Shown piece after piece: positions 10,006 to 21,032 of a DNA stretch of 64,000 nucleotides. Source of the stretch: Agapetus fuscipes (lineage: Eukaryota; Arthropoda; Insecta; Trichoptera; Glossosomatidae); the NCBI GenBank assembly GCA_951799405.1, contig OX637344.1:15314001-15378000 (forward strand), read 5' to 3'. Position 1 is the stretch's first letter, and the number at the start of each line of letters is the position of its first letter. Under the pieces are notes generated by a model. It saw only the letters and a list, made by a program, of their open reading frames with translations, searched no databases and was not told where the DNA came from. The position numbers and the translations under genes were made by a program.

Positions 10006-10297
10006 CCGGTTGATAGCTCAGTTGGTAGAATCCCCACCGAGGTTGTCAAAAATAATTTCTCGTTTTGTTGTATATTTCAAACCCAAAATAAATACCGGCA
10101 AGGTGTACACAGCCTTCTCAAGAAATGAGAAGTAGAGTACCCCTCGGGATCGGTGAAACCCCAACTTCAACTGAAAGTGGTTGGTGTGAGGCTGGCCCCT
10201 TCCTTTTAAAAATAAATATGTCCCAAAACGCCACATGCGCCCTATTTGCAGATAACGCAGACAATAAGTTACATTATATGTGTAGCTTAGTTGCGTA
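10006..10297 (+). mobile_element. SINE-1 part of composite
   Basis: Starts CCGGTTGATAGCTCAGTTGG and ends TGTAGCTTAGTTGCGT. The B-box region is deleted between TTGGTAGAAT and CCCCACCGAGG. Confidence 0.85.
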
Positions 10298-10299
10298 TA

Positions 10300-10838
10300 G
10301 CTCAATGGTTTAATATGTTTTATTCAAACACGGTTGGAGGAATTGAAAAATATTATGCATTAAGAATGACGTCACAGTTTGTAGAAAACTCGCTTGCTTT
10401 GAAAGCATGGCCAATATAAAATGCAAAAACTTATGAATGTATCTTACCGATATTATCCTGAGAATATTGCTTCCGCGTCTTTCTGAGAAGCTCTAAACTA
10501 AACTTTGTCCCACTTGACTATGCAGTTTAATGCAAAATGAATTTGTGCGAACATGCAGTAACTGTTACGCTGACGCTGCTCCACTAGGGGTCACAAAAAT
10601 CTCTGTGGAATTTCTTTTTAATGTTTTACTGTGAAAAGAATTGATAGAGAAAGACTGACAGAGGAAATAATGAGATTGAATTTGTTTGTATGGGTTATAT
10701 TTTGAGATTAAGCTGTTTTTGTATACCTAAATGTTATTTATTCTATGTAATACTTATACATAGGTTGATGAGCCGTACAGTCGATAAGCTAAAGACTAGA
10801 AAAATGATCAGTACATTCTAAACCGACATTGTGTCCAT
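10300..10838. other. Mostly unassigned; RTE-B scrap
   Basis: 10556-10600 resembles the RTE-B 3' end on the minus strand (CCACTAGGGG). The rest shows no ORF or family that I can place. Confidence 0.35.
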
Positions 10839-11136
10839 AGATATATTATTATTTAAAGATTTAAAAAATGTAATTTGTCGTGTATGTTCCTTGATTTATA
10901 AGTTGGTATGCAGGTGACCACCCATGCTGTAAAATGGTTTCACTTTGCCAATGTCACCCCTGTTTCAGGGAAGGACGGCAAGAGTTGCAGGGTGTATGTC
11001 CATTTGAGATTTGTTTTTTTTGTTGTTGGTTCACATGCGGCATGTGTAAGCGCAAACTTGTACGTGTCTGGTTGTGAAAATGCATGTAATGTGAATCTCC
11101 AATACATGTAACATATCTTTGCAACTTTGATTAGAT
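10839..11136 (+). mobile_element. RTE-A 3' end
   Basis: The 3' UTR begins upstream of TGTTCCTTGATTTATAAG and ends ATATCTTTGCAACTTTGATTAG. Confidence 0.8.
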
Positions 11137-11227
11137 GAGTTTAAATTAGACATTGTGTAAAACAAAACCTGAAAAATAAATGAATTGCAGTTTGATTAAA
11201 AGAACCCATTACAAAAATCGTAACACT
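11137..11227 (+). mobile_element. LTR 3' end fragment
   Basis: AAAAATAAATGAATTGCAG, GATTAAAAGAACCCA and terminal ATCGTAACA match the fragment at 62996-63070 and the 3' ends of the solo LTRs (TTGTAACA). Confidence 0.45.
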
Positions 11228-11640
11228 TTGTACAGCATGTACCTAACTGTAACATATTTCACAACAAATGACAACTTTTCGTGATATGTAAACTACCTCT
11301 TGTTGACATTTATTTCATCGCTCTTTCTGTCCACAAACTGCACTACAACCTCCAGTGTTTTTTCACTCAAAAACAAATATTGATTCGACACACACACAGT
11401 TCATGTCGTTGCTATTTGAACTTTTGATTTCCCAAACAAATAACATTTTGGTATGAACGTTGGACAGCTTACACATAAAATAATCAGATTCCACTTCTAC
11501 CAAAAATTCGTATTGTATTCTGTTGAAAATCACAAAACCTGACGTCAACAGATAAAAAATATACAAGATACAAAAGCACCTCTAGGGAGTGTTTTAGTTT
11601 TGTTAAAATTAATCGCTGTTAGAGTATTTACACAGCACTT
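11228..11640. other. Unassigned sequence
   Basis: No recognisable gene or repeat. The minus-strand ORF of about 67 codons has no domain. Confidence 0.35.
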
Positions 11641-11654
11641 ATACTCGGTGTACT

Positions 11655-12112
11655 ATAATTTTAATTCTTATTTGCAAACATACAAAATTCATATTACATG
11701 CATTCCTATAAGCAGGCACGTCTAAGTTTACGCTTTCACACGCCGCATGTGGACTTACAACATATAAAACAATAATCTCAAATGAACATAATAAGCTCTG
11801 CAACTCTTGCAGTACTGCTCTGAAACAAGGGTGGCTAGGCAAAAGTGAACTTTTTTTTACAGTATGTGGGGTCAATATCAACCTATTTGTCCAGATACAC
11901 AAATATTTAATTACATTTAACCTGTGTTCAAAAAACTAGAATTACTAAGTAAAAAAATACAATCTAAATGTACAAAATAACAATAAAAAATTTGAGAAAA
12001 AATCAAAAGCCTCAGCCTTGGCCGCCAAAATAGAAAATCAATCGCCATTTTTTTTTGGTCCTAACATGCTTCTTTCATTTCATCCAGAGTCATAACCTTT
12101 TTTAACATTTCT
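11655..12112 (-). mobile_element. RTE-A 3' end with C-terminal codons
   Basis: Minus strand encodes decayed KKVMTLDEMKEAC followed by the 3' UTR and tail side at about 11655. Stops and frame damage are present. Confidence 0.7.
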
Positions 12113-12369
12113 AGAGAGAGGGTAAAGGACTCTCTGTTTGTTTCTCGTTTTGTTATTTACAACCTCTGACTTTATTTCGAGTTTCTCGTAGCTATTCCAT
12201 GACATTTTGCTGATTCAGCTCTGGGCTTGATTACTTTTTGATGCAGCTACGGTTTTAGCTGGCGTAGACGGTAAATGGGAAAACTGTTTTAGGTATCTAC
12301 GACAAAAGCCCTCTACGACGCAATCATGATTCGGAAAAAACTTTTTTTTTTGTTCCGGTAATATATAAT

Positions 12370-12645
12370 CAAAGTTGCAAAGATATATAAGCATTTAATC
12401 CATATAAAATAATTCATATTTAATGCATGCCCACAAACAGACTTACAAATGCATGTGTACTTAAAAAAATATAATCAAAAACTTAAATGAATATAAGCCC
12501 TGCAACTTTTTCTGACCTTTCCTGAAACAGGAGTGGCATTGGCAAAGAGAACCATGTCCTACAGCATGGGTGGCTAGCCGCATACCAACCTATAAGTCAA
12601 GGACTATACGCAATAAATTACATTTTTGAAATAAACAAATAATAG
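12370..12645 (-). mobile_element. RTE-A 3' end, left half of head-to-head pair
   Basis: Minus strand from the tail side (TATAATCAAAGTTGCAAAG) through CCTTGACTTATAGG and about 40 bp of upstream 3' UTR, abutting the plus copy without a visible gap. Confidence 0.75.
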
Positions 12646-13056
12646 AATTATGTATGAAAGGAGTATGCAAGGACAAGAAGAAGTGGCGGCTAATCTGCAA
12701 TGCTGATTTGTAATGTTAGTTTATTAGTTTGCTACATTTTTTGCATAAGAATTTTTTTACTTTTTTGTCTAGATTTATTTTTACTTAAATGTTATTTATT
12801 ACTCGTATTCCTTGACTTATAGGTTGGTATGAGGCTGACCACCCATACTGTAAAAAATGGTTCACTTTGCCAATGTCACCCCTGTTTCAGGGAATGTCGG
12901 CAAGAGTTGCAGGGCTTATGTTCATTTGAGGTTTGGATTTTATTTGTAAGTACACAATCAGCATTTGTAAGCGCGAGCTTCACGTGTTTGTTTGTGGGCA
13001 TACATCTGAGAGCTTTGAATGAATATATCCTTGCAACTTAGATTAGATTAGATTAG
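12646..13056 (+). mobile_element. RTE-A 3' end, right half of head-to-head pair
   Basis: Codons 12654-12713 encode MKGVCKDKKKWRLICNADL-stop, then the complete 3' UTR and a (GATTA)3 tail. Confidence 0.85.
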
Positions 13057-13089
13057 ATGTATAAACACCAAAAACAAACTAGTCCTAGC

Positions 13090-13200
13090 CGCCAACATAA
13101 CAGATCAACCGCTATTTCTTTCTGTCCTTACATACTTCTTTCATTTCATCCAGAGTCATAACCTTCTTCATAAAAACTCTCACTCTATTATGACTCTGGA
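13090..13200 (-). mobile_element. RTE-A C-terminal coding fragment
   Basis: Minus strand KKVMTLDEMKEVCKDRKK then TAG in place of the Trp codon, then RLICYVGG. It is a pseudogenised copy. Confidence 0.7.
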
Positions 13201-13205
13201 TATTC

Positions 13206-13350
13206 AAGATACAACTAAATGTCGGTGATGATATGGCCGAGGGGTAGAGGCGCATGTTCGACTAACATATTTGGAACCGAGTAACTTTGGTTCGAATCTT
13301 GCGTCTAGCCCACTTGACCATAACTTCAACCCTGGTTCAACGGATACCAT
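13206..13350 (+). mobile_element. SINE-3 head
   Basis: The tRNA-like head has ATGGCCGAGGGGTAGAGGCG and B box GGTTCGAATCT, then TTGACCATAACTTCAACCCT. The GGCCGAG start suggests a Leu/Ser-type tRNA ancestor. Confidence 0.65.
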
Positions 13351-13466
13351 TGCATGCACACAAGCTTCTGCTTTCGCATGACGATAACTGGCCATACAAA
13401 ATGTAACATGCATTCATTTCTTTTCCGTGAACCAATGTACCTATTCTGCTTTAGCATGAAGACAAC

Positions 13467-13708
13467 TCGTTCCCCCAGTTCTTGTTTGCCGTATAGACCA
13501 ATTCATTTTAATGCATTTGTCTTAAGAATCAAATTGTACACAATCTGAGCTAAAAAAACCGTAAAACTCGATAATGTGAGAGTTGTTTTAATTTTTTTTT
13601 TATTATATTCCTGTTTTCATAAGACTCATTGGTCCAGTACACATGCAAACATTACTCATGTAAAATTAGCTTAATGGTCTATACGGCAAACAAGAACTAA
13701 GGCAGCGA
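13467..13708. mobile_element. MITE-1
   Basis: Inverted ends TCGTTCCCCCAGTTCTTGTT / TCGCTGCCTTAGTTCTTGTT (right end reverse-complemented) share CTTGTTTGCCGTATAGACCA. There is no ORF. Both flanking dinucleotides are AC. Confidence 0.7.
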
Positions 13709-13712
13709 ACTG

Positions 13713-14070
13713 GTCAGGTAAAATAGGTTAGTGGAATGCATTCATTACCACAAATCTATTTTTAAAAAACTTAGAATATAGTGTCATTATTACAAGAAGG
13801 CAGTGTTTGGTATAAATACATTTTTTTTTCACTAAAAGCACTTTTACGCAATCGCAAACTCTGTGTAAAATTTTCCATTACTTGGGGTAGAGCTCGGGGC
13901 TTCATTTCCCGTTTCAGGAACTTTAAGCGTCACTCACAAGAAGTTAAGAAAGCTAAGATCACGGATTTAATATATTTCTGTTCTTGAACGCTTTGTCTAG
14001 GTCAGTGGTCGGCAAAGCTCTGGAGCCATTTGCCCCATGAAATAAGACTCTCAAAGATCTTAATGTATAT
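13713..14070. other. Unassigned sequence
   Basis: AT-rich; no family recognised. The 68-codon plus-strand ORF has no domain. Confidence 0.35.
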
Positions 14071-14073
14071 TTA

Positions 14074-14310
14074 ACCGGTCCTTAGTCTAGTGGTTAACAC
14101 TGCTGACTCGTAAATGGAAGGTTGTGAGTTCGACTCCCGGTGGAGCATAAAAAAAATACCATTTTTATTTTCAAAATATGGTCTTTGCTGGGTGAAAAAT
14201 TCATACACCTTTACCAATGACCGGTCTCTACAAATCCATCCAACCTTACAGCAACTGGATCTTGCTTGAGAGTTGGTGCTAAATAGCGACGACTAAGCTT
14301 TTAAAAAAAG
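14074..14310 (+). mobile_element. SINE-2 part of composite
   Basis: Starts ACCGGTCCTTAGTCTAGTGG, B box near GAGTTCGACTCCC, body to GCGACGACTAAGC; SINE-1 follows. Confidence 0.85.
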
Positions 14311-14510
14311 CCGGTCGATAGGTCAGTTGGTAGAATAAGGGTTCGATCCCCACCAAGGGTGTCAGGAATGATTTCCCGTTTTGGTGTCTATTTCCGACCC
14401 AAATACCGGCAATGTGTACTCAGCATTCACAAGAAATGAGAACCTTCCCCCCCCAGGAGTTGGGAAACCCCCACTTCAACTAAAGTGGTTGGTGTGAGGC
14501 CGGCTCCCTT

Positions 14511-16277
14511 CTAATCTAATCTCTAATCTAATCTAAGATGCAAAGATATGTTACATTGGAGATTCACATTACATGCATTCTCACAACCAGACACGTACAA
14601 GTTCGCGCTTGCACATGCCTCATGTGAACCTACAACATAAAAACCAAATCTCAAATGGACATACACCCTGCAACTCTTGCCGTCCTTCCCTGAGACAGGG
14701 GTGACATTGGCAAAGTGAACCATTTTTACAGCATGGGTGGTCAGCCGCATACCAACCTATAAGTCAAGGAACACACACACACGACAAATTACATTTTATA
14801 CATCACAAAATAATAATATCCAAATACAAAATATCCATTTACAAATAAAAACAAATTCCAATTTAATAAACCCTAGCCGCCAACATTACAGATCAACCGC
14901 CATTTCTTTCTGTCCTTACATACTTCTTTCATTTCCTCCAGAGTCATAATTTTCTTCATACAGGCTCTTCTTTTATTATGACTCTGGATATTCCATTCAT
15001 TCGCAATTTCGGATATTTGGTCCATCCATACCTTTCTCGGTCTTCCTCTACCACGACATCCATCTATTCTACCAACATATACTTTCTTCGTCAGTCTTTC
15101 CTCATTCATTCTCTCCATATGCCCAAACCATCTTAACAAACTTCTTTTAATCTTCACTTTCACACTTTCTCTTGCACCACATTCTTCTCTTACAAAATCA
15201 TTCCTCACCCTGTCACTCCGTTTTTTCCCAATCATACTTCTTAGAAAGTCCATTTCAACAGTATGGACTTTACTAATTTCACTTTCATTCACCGTCCAGG
15301 CCTCGCTTCCATACATCAAGGTGGGTTAAAGTATGCCACTGCGTACCGCCAATCGAGCATTTTTAGATATGTTTTGATTTTTGGCGATACAAGCTGTGGC
15401 ACCCAGTACACACCTGCCCTTCATTACTCTTCTTTCAAATTCACCAGTCATTCTTCCATCTTTTTCAAACTTACTTCCCAGGTATACAAACTCATTTACG
15501 ACATCAACATTCATTCCATTAATTTTAAATTCATAATTCATACTTTCATCATCTCTTTCAAAAATCAATACTTTCGTCTTACTTGCATTCAACTTCAGAT
15601 GGTTACCTAACAAAGCTTCATTCAATCTAGAGAGCATTGTTTGCAATTCCACTGCTGAATCAGATACAAGAACTGCATCATCTGCATACAGTAGAACACT
15701 CACTTTGCTCTCTCCTATCATCAATCCACAATCATTAAGTCTAGCATCTCTGACACACTTGTCCATGACTATGTTAAATAGCCATGGACTCATCACACAT
15801 CCTTGCCTCACACCCTTATAAACTTCAAACCACTCGCTATACTCACCATCAATACGAACACATGCCTTACTATTTTCATAGTTGGCATGCACCGCACCTA
15901 GGAGAGCCCCATTCACTCCGTATGCTTTCAAAACATCCCATAACATACCTCTGTCTACTGAGTCAAAAGCCTTTTCCAGATCTACAAAGGCCGTGAACAG
16001 CTTCCGCCTCACCGACAATTGTTTTTCAACAAGTTGTCGTAGAGGAAAAATCTGATCAACACAGCCTCTACCGGCCATAAAGCCGGACTGTATATCGGAA
16101 ATCCTTTCACTAGTAGTCAGAATCACATTTTTTATAATCACCTTACAGAAGACTTTTCCTGGTATACTGAGTAGACTGATTGGTCTGAAGTTCTGACAGT
16201 CTTTTTTGTCCCCTTTACCTTTGTAAATGGGAACAATGACTGCCTTCCTCCAATCCATCGGTACTACATCGGTACAT
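14511..16277 (-). mobile_element. RTE-A LINE, longest copy
   Basis: A 5'-truncated, 1.77-kb RTE-type non-LTR retrotransposon. It contains the RT domain and C-terminal domain, the complete 3' UTR (CCTTGACTTATAGGTTGG at about 14751-14768 on the minus strand) and a (GATTA)n tail at 14511-14535. The endonuclease is missing. Confidence 0.9.
14873..16274 (-). pseudogene. RTE-A reverse transcriptase, one in-frame stop
   Basis: It would reverse-transcribe LINE RNA at a nicked target. The minus-strand frame starts in the RT domain at PMDWRKAVIVPIYKGKGD. Motif A is FVDLEKAFDSV, motif B GVRQGCVMSPWLFN and motif C LLYADDAVL. After the RT come YLGSKF, a premature TAA at 15326-15328 where Leu is expected (SGIL-stop-PTLMYGSEAW), then WFGHMERM, RGRGRPRKVW and the terminal CKDRKKWRLICNVGG. 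The apurinic-type endonuclease normally N-terminal is absent. The open frame extends upstream to 16336, adding about 20 codons from the host SINE-1. Otherwise the copy is well preserved, so insertion was probably fairly recent. Confidence 0.88.
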
Positions 16278-16379
16278 CCCATACCCGTAAAAATAAATAG
16301 GTCCCGAATCCCCACATGCGACCGCTTCGGGAACAACGCAGGTAAGTTACACTATAAGTGTAGCTTAGTTGTTTTTTTT

Positions 16380-16826
16380 TTGGAGTGCCAACGCCTTGAC
16401 TAAATCGACGACAGCTAATAAATGAACACAATAAAAATCTGTCCTCTCTTGCCTTGATTCAATCCAGTTGAAATGGTTAGATGGCATTTGATTTCCCTAA
16501 AAGGCTCCACCGTCCGTCCGTTTGGTAATGGCAAGGTCTCACGAAGCAATTGATCACTCCACCAAATTGGCTACAATGAGCCATCCCAGAGGTCATTCTA
16601 TGAACACCATTGGGCGCCACAAACAGGCTAAATGACGGCTAGATTTAGCATTCTTTGATCTGTTCATTTGTACCTTACAACAATAATTTATTTTCCTTCG
16701 AAATAACAAAGTAAAATGTATTTAAATTCGAGGACAGATGTGATAAATACAGAACTGTATCATGTTTTTAATAAACTCGCGTAATATTGCATTTTTTTTA
16801 TTTTTCTAGATTTGTGAAGGCTTGAC
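16380..16826. other. Unassigned sequence
   Basis: Contains GCCAACGCCTTGACTAAATC, reminiscent of a SINE-3 head on the minus strand; the remainder is unplaced. Confidence 0.3.
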
Positions 16827-17413
16827 TTGATTCATATTTAAATCATTCCCATGAGCAGACAGGTGTTAAAAGTGTTGGTCAAAAATGAGTTATGAATGCT
16901 ATCCTACTTAAAAATTTCCGCTCTTTCTAATGCGCTAGCGTTCATAGTTCTACAATGATTTTTAGTTGTTGTTTATGCCCAAGTAAACAACTGCGTTTTC
17001 CAAGAGTGATTTTGGTGTAACCGACAAGATTGTGGCCTTGTTTGTCCTAAAGGCGCTTGTGACATTAAAAAATCGTAAAACCACATTTTTTTTACATAAA
17101 TAGGAATGTCAATAAATGCCTTTATTTTTTAATTGTAGGGCTGTTTTTACATATTTTAACGATATGATAAAAAAAAGTTATGGCATTTTTCTGCAATCTC
17201 AAACTTTAAACTGCTCTCCTGAACAATTTAGTGTCTGTCGCTTTTGCTATATTACCTTTTAACCGTCGATATAAGCCCATAAATCTAATGAACATAAACC
17301 CTGCAGCTCTTGTTGCCCTACACAGATAAATAAGGGTGATATTGGCAAGGTGAACCAATTATTACATGTACTGTTGTCAATTAGCTTTATACCAACCTAC
17401 AAGTCAAAAAACG
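16827..17413 (-). mobile_element. RTE-A 3' end split by MITE-3
   Basis: Minus-strand pieces 16827-16863 (TTCATATTTAAATCATTCCC) and 17272-17413 are collinear parts of the 3' UTR. MITE-3 lies between them. Confidence 0.7.
16864..17269 (-). mobile_element. MITE-3, truncated at one end
   Basis: Ends CTTTTAACCGTCGA next to TA; the opposite terminal repeat is lost. Internal landmarks AACTGCGTTTTC and AATCTCAAACTTTAAACTGC match the copies at 55459 and 57677. Confidence 0.75.
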
Positions 17414-17458
17414 AAAATAACCGTCAGAATCATAAATTAAAACAATTCTTAAATTGTA

Positions 17459-17697
17459 TACCTTGACTAAAAGGTTAGTATGAGGCTTACCACCCATCCT
17501 GTAACAAATGGTTCACTGTTTCACGAAAAGTCAGCCTAAGTTGCAGGTTGTATGGTCATTTGAGATTTTGATTTTAATTTATTAATACACAGGCATTTTG
17601 TAAGCGCAAACATACACGTGTCTGCATGTGAGCATGCATATTTTTAATGTTCATATATCTTTGCAGCAACTCAGATTATAGATATTATAGATACGAT
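17459..17697 (+). mobile_element. RTE-A 3' end
   Basis: Begins exactly at CCTTGACTAAAAGG; tail GATTATAGATATTATAG. Head-to-head with the minus copy ending at 17413. Confidence 0.75.
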
Positions 17698-17699
17698 GG

Positions 17700-18130
17700 G
17701 TTTTATATTATCGGGCAGGTTTGGGTCGTATAATGGAGCGGGGTGGGTCGTATAATGGGACAGGGGGGGTCGTATATCGGGCAGGGAGGCCGCAGGACCC
17801 GCCGGCCGCACATAAGTCAGGATTCATATCGCGGGGGGCGTAATTAACAGTATTTGAACTTGAATTCAGAACGGCGAAACCAAACGGGGAAATGGAATTC
17901 ATCATTGGAATCTGAATTCATTAAAAAAAACTGCGTAACCAAAAAAAAAAGAGGTTGAAATGTGTAGGTATGCTGGGATCATGGACTCGGTTTTAATTAT
18001 GAATTTGAAAACTTATGACGTCATCTGGCCAAATTAATGGAAAATAATTTATGTTGGTACTTTGGAATTTTACTTTGAAGGTTTTGGGTTTGCGGTACCT
18101 CGCATAGGAGGTTCTGGACACGTAGCTAAA
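17700..18130. other. Unassigned sequence with short imperfect repeats
   Basis: 17715-17780 repeats GGGTCGTATAATGGG-like units three times. Nothing else was placed. Confidence 0.4.
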
Positions 18131-18135
18131 GTCTT

Positions 18136-18384
18136 ATCTAAATCTAAATCTAAGTTGCAAAGATATGTTACATTAGATATTCACATTACATGCATTTTCA
18201 CAACCAGACACGTACAAGTTCGCGCTTGCACATGCCGCATGTGAACCTACAACATAAAAACCAAATCTCAAATGGACATACACCCTGCAATTCTTGCCGT
18301 CCTTCCCTGAGACAGGGGTGACATTGGCAAAGTGAACCATATTTACAGCATGGGTGGTCAGCCGCATACCAACCACATATAAAT
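18136..18384 (-). mobile_element. RTE-A 3' end
   Basis: (TTTAGA)n-type tail on the minus strand; otherwise complete to GGTTGGTATGCGG. Confidence 0.8.
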
Positions 18385-18469
18385 GGGTTACATATTCATA
18401 TCAAATGAATGCCCACAAACAGACACGTATACACAGCTGGTGTCTGCTTGAGGGCAGACAATATGTATT

Positions 18470-18580
18470 TTTTTTATAAAAAAATAAATTTGTGAAGAGG
18501 AATACAATTCACCAACCTATTTTGCCTGAATGAATCCTAAATTTGTTTGCATCTGCCAACAAAGGTTATGAATTCATCTC
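18470..18580 (-). mobile_element. SINE-3 3' part
   Basis: AATTTGTGAAGAGGAATAC and TTCACCAACCTATTTTGCCT, the antisense SINE-3 tail. Confidence 0.55.
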
Positions 18581-18596
18581 AGATGGGTGACGTGAC

Positions 18597-18685
18597 ATAA
18601 TCTATAATCTAAGTTGAACCCTAAAACTTTTACCGACCTTCCCTGGAACAGGGGTGACATTAGCAAAGTGAACCATAACAGCCGA
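18597..18685 (-). mobile_element. RTE-A 3' end with internal deletion
   Basis: Tail joined directly to the AACCCTAAAACTTTTACCGA block; about 120 bp of the normal 3' UTR is missing. Confidence 0.65.
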
Positions 18686-19105
18686 AAAATATTAAAAATG
18701 TGCCAAACAAGATAAAACAATGCTTTCCAAAGTGTTGCACATCATCCACATTGAAGACCACTGCTTTTCCTGTAAATAACCACAACCATTTGAAAACCAC
18801 GTGGACTTTTTTAGAATTTTTTGTCACGGGAACCAGAATTACGTCAACCCCATCTCGTTAAAAATTTCCCCGGAAAAGCTGCTTTGAAAGTTTGTTGGCG
18901 TAACAAGCATTTCAGTCAAACAGTAATTTTCCACGTATGAGACCAAGCCTGTTACCTGCGTGCTATTTTTATTATCATTATAGCACACATTTTTCCTTTT
19001 TCTTTCAGTCCCTTCTTCCAATTAAAAAAACCATGCCAATAATAAAATTGCATTCCATTGAGTACAAAAGTGAGTATAAAACGAGGGTTGAAATTACATC
19101 AAATA
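18686..19105. other. Unassigned sequence
   Basis: No family recognised. Confidence 0.3.
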
Positions 19106-19109
19106 TGAT

Positions 19110-19254
19110 TTTTTAAATAGATTATATCGATACTTTTAAGGGTCAAACTGAATAAGTGACATATTAAGCTAACAAGGGTTACTCAGATAAATGCTCTTTT
19201 TTACTGTTTTCCACGATAGAAACCACTAAAAAGTGTGAAAATCCTGAAGTCAAA
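19110..19254 (+). mobile_element. MITE-2, truncated by SINE-1
   Basis: CAAACTGAATAAGTGACATA ... AAAAAGTGTGAAAATCCTG matches 19464-19951. Confidence 0.55.
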
Positions 19255-19435
19255 ATCAAGAAATGAGAACCAGCCCTTTTAGCCCAGCTGGAAAACCCAC
19301 ACCTTAACTGAAGCGGTTGGCGTGAGACCGGCCCCCTTACCTGTAAAAATGAATAGGTCTGAAATCGCCAGATGCGACCCCTTCAAGGATAACGTAGTCA
19401 AGAAGATACACTTTTTATGTAGCTTAGTTGCGTTT
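19255..19435 (+). mobile_element. SINE-1 3' part
   Basis: CAAGAAATGAGAACCAGCCC to TGTAGCTTAGTTGCGTTTGCG; the tRNA-like head is missing. Confidence 0.8.
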
Positions 19436-19463
19436 GCGTTGTGTATTGTTGTATATATTCATA

Positions 19464-19951
19464 CGTTATAGGTAAAACTGAATGAGTGACATATTAAGCT
19501 GACATGGCATTCTCAGATATATCGCTGCCTTAGTTCTTGTTTATCGTATACGCCATCGAGAAAATTTTACATGAGCAATGTTTGTATGTGTACTGGACCA
19601 ATGTGTCTTATTAAAACAATAAATTTATTTAAAAAATATTTAAAAGAACTCTCACATTATCGAGCTGTACAGTTTTTCTTAGCTCAGATTGTGTAGAATT
19701 TGATTCATAAGACAACTGCATGAAAAAGTCATATTTGACAAGATTGGCGTATACGATAAACAAGAACTGGGGGAGCGATATGCACCTTTTTTCTTGTTTT
19801 CTGCGAAAGAAAACTCTAAAAAAGTGTGAAAATCCTACAGTTTTAAAGTTTTTCATGAGCACTTCTTTATAATACGTTCACTTACTATGAGAAGTTACAC
19901 CCAATAAAATGTTTTATCCACGATTTTTTAAATCAGCTTTACCTTTAAGGT
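19464..19951 (+). mobile_element. MITE-2 containing MITE-1
   Basis: Ends TAGGTAAAACTGA and TCAGCTTTACCT form short inverted repeats. The body CTCAGATA...TGCACCTTTTTTC is interrupted by MITE-1; copies near 19110 and 21264 lack the interruption. Confidence 0.6.
19522..19778. mobile_element. MITE-1 nested in MITE-2
   Basis: TIRs start TCGCTGCCTTAGTTCTTGTT and TCGCTCCCCCAGTTCTTGTT. Flanked by TA at 19520-19521 and 19779-19780, as expected for Tc1/mariner-type elements. The 257-bp element has no ORF. Confidence 0.8.
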
Positions 19952-20329
19952 ATATGTGCTAACTTGATAATTTAAAATATGTTATGATGGATCACTAGAT
20001 AATGACTTTTTCTATGTGTTTTCGCATAAGTTAGAAGTTTCCTTGTTGCCGGAAGAAAAATACGGCTTCAAAAAGTACCCACACTCACTTTGAGGCTTTG
20101 GTTTGTAAATTTCAGTAATTTTAAGACAAAGAATGTCCGCCCGGTTTCCTAATAAAACAAACATTTCTCTAAAAGAGGGACACCGAGCCCGCGAGGGAAA
20201 ACTGGGGTGGTATCTACAAGGGACGTGATCAGCGACCCTGTTGAGGAAATGTAGATTGTTCTATGGACTCGGTATTTTTAAAATGCAGGGAAAATATGTG
20301 ATGTCACTTGGCAGGACTAGAAAGGAGGA

Positions 20330-20555
20330 TAGAGAGTCAAAAATGAAATAAAAAAATATATTTTTTATTGTTTGTGTATTAACACTGTGAAAATTCATAA
20401 TGTTTGGTTTACAATTTTTTGAAGGAATTCAAAGAAAACAATGTTTATTTTCACTCAAATATATTTAAAAAGATTAAAATCTTTAAAATAAATTACAAAC
20501 GCGTTTTCGACCTAGTAGGTCATCATCCACTTAAAAAAATAAAAAATTATTTACG
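20330..20555 (-). mobile_element. HHL element, Penelope-like
   Basis: On the minus strand, 20501-20530 reads GGATGATGACCTACTAGGTC then GAAAACGC: a hairpin next to GAAA, with the 5' core CTGATGA changed to TGGATGA. TTTTCACAGTGTTAATACAC lies at the distal end. Confidence 0.5.
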
Positions 20556-20561
20556 TACGAG

Positions 20562-20752
20562 GTACTGTACTGTACTGTATCCTGCCGCCGTTCCACCAAG
20601 GGTGGCCGGTACCTCCGCAGATGCGCCTCCACTTTTTTCTGTCCTTACAAACCACTTTCATTTCCTCAATATTCATCACCTTTTTCAGACATACTCTTCT
20701 CTTATTCTCACTCTGCAGGTTCCATTCTTTCGCAATCTCACCTATTTGGTCT
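20562..20752 (-). mobile_element. RTE-B 3' end
   Basis: Minus strand encodes DQIGEIAKEWNLQSENKRR ... CKDRKKWRRICGGTGHP, runs into GGCGGCAGGATACAG and ends in (ACAGT)n. Confidence 0.85.
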
Positions 20753-20874
20753 GTTATAAAATGTGATATGTTATAAAATATAACATAAAAAAAATGTAGT
20801 GCATCAAATGTTTGCCTTTTAGACCTAGACCCATTAGCCGATATGGCCACCTTAAAAGTAAAAATAAATAAGAG

Positions 20875-20990
20875 CTGATTCACTGATGGAGAAATTGTGG
20901 ATAAAACATTTTATTGCGAGTAACTTCTCAAAGGACTCTTGAGGTGTGATACACACAAAAACAGCGCTCACCAAATAAATCAGTCTAATT
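20875..20990 (+). mobile_element. MITE-2 scrap and SINE-2 tail-B fragment
   Basis: 20875-20934 matches the MITE-2 end (minus sense). 20935-20990 is CTCTTGAGGTGTGATACACA ... CTCACCAAATAAATCA, the SINE-2 tail-B module. Confidence 0.55.
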
Positions 20991-21032
20991 TAATTTTAAT
21001 TAAATAGTAAGTAAACAATGATAAGGAAGTGT

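Larger units (their letters stand above)
14311..16370 (+). mobile_element. SINE-1 split by RTE-A
   Basis: SINE-1 runs 14311-14510 and resumes at 16278-16370 (ACCCGTAAAAATAAATAGG to TGTAGCTTAGTTG). Removing the intervening RTE-A restores a continuous SINE-1. The flanks CCCTT and CCCAT look like a short TSD with one change. Confidence 0.85.

Noticed and set aside
14737..15996. Plus-strand ORFs over the RTE-A copy
   Set aside because: They are shadows of the minus-strand reverse transcriptase.
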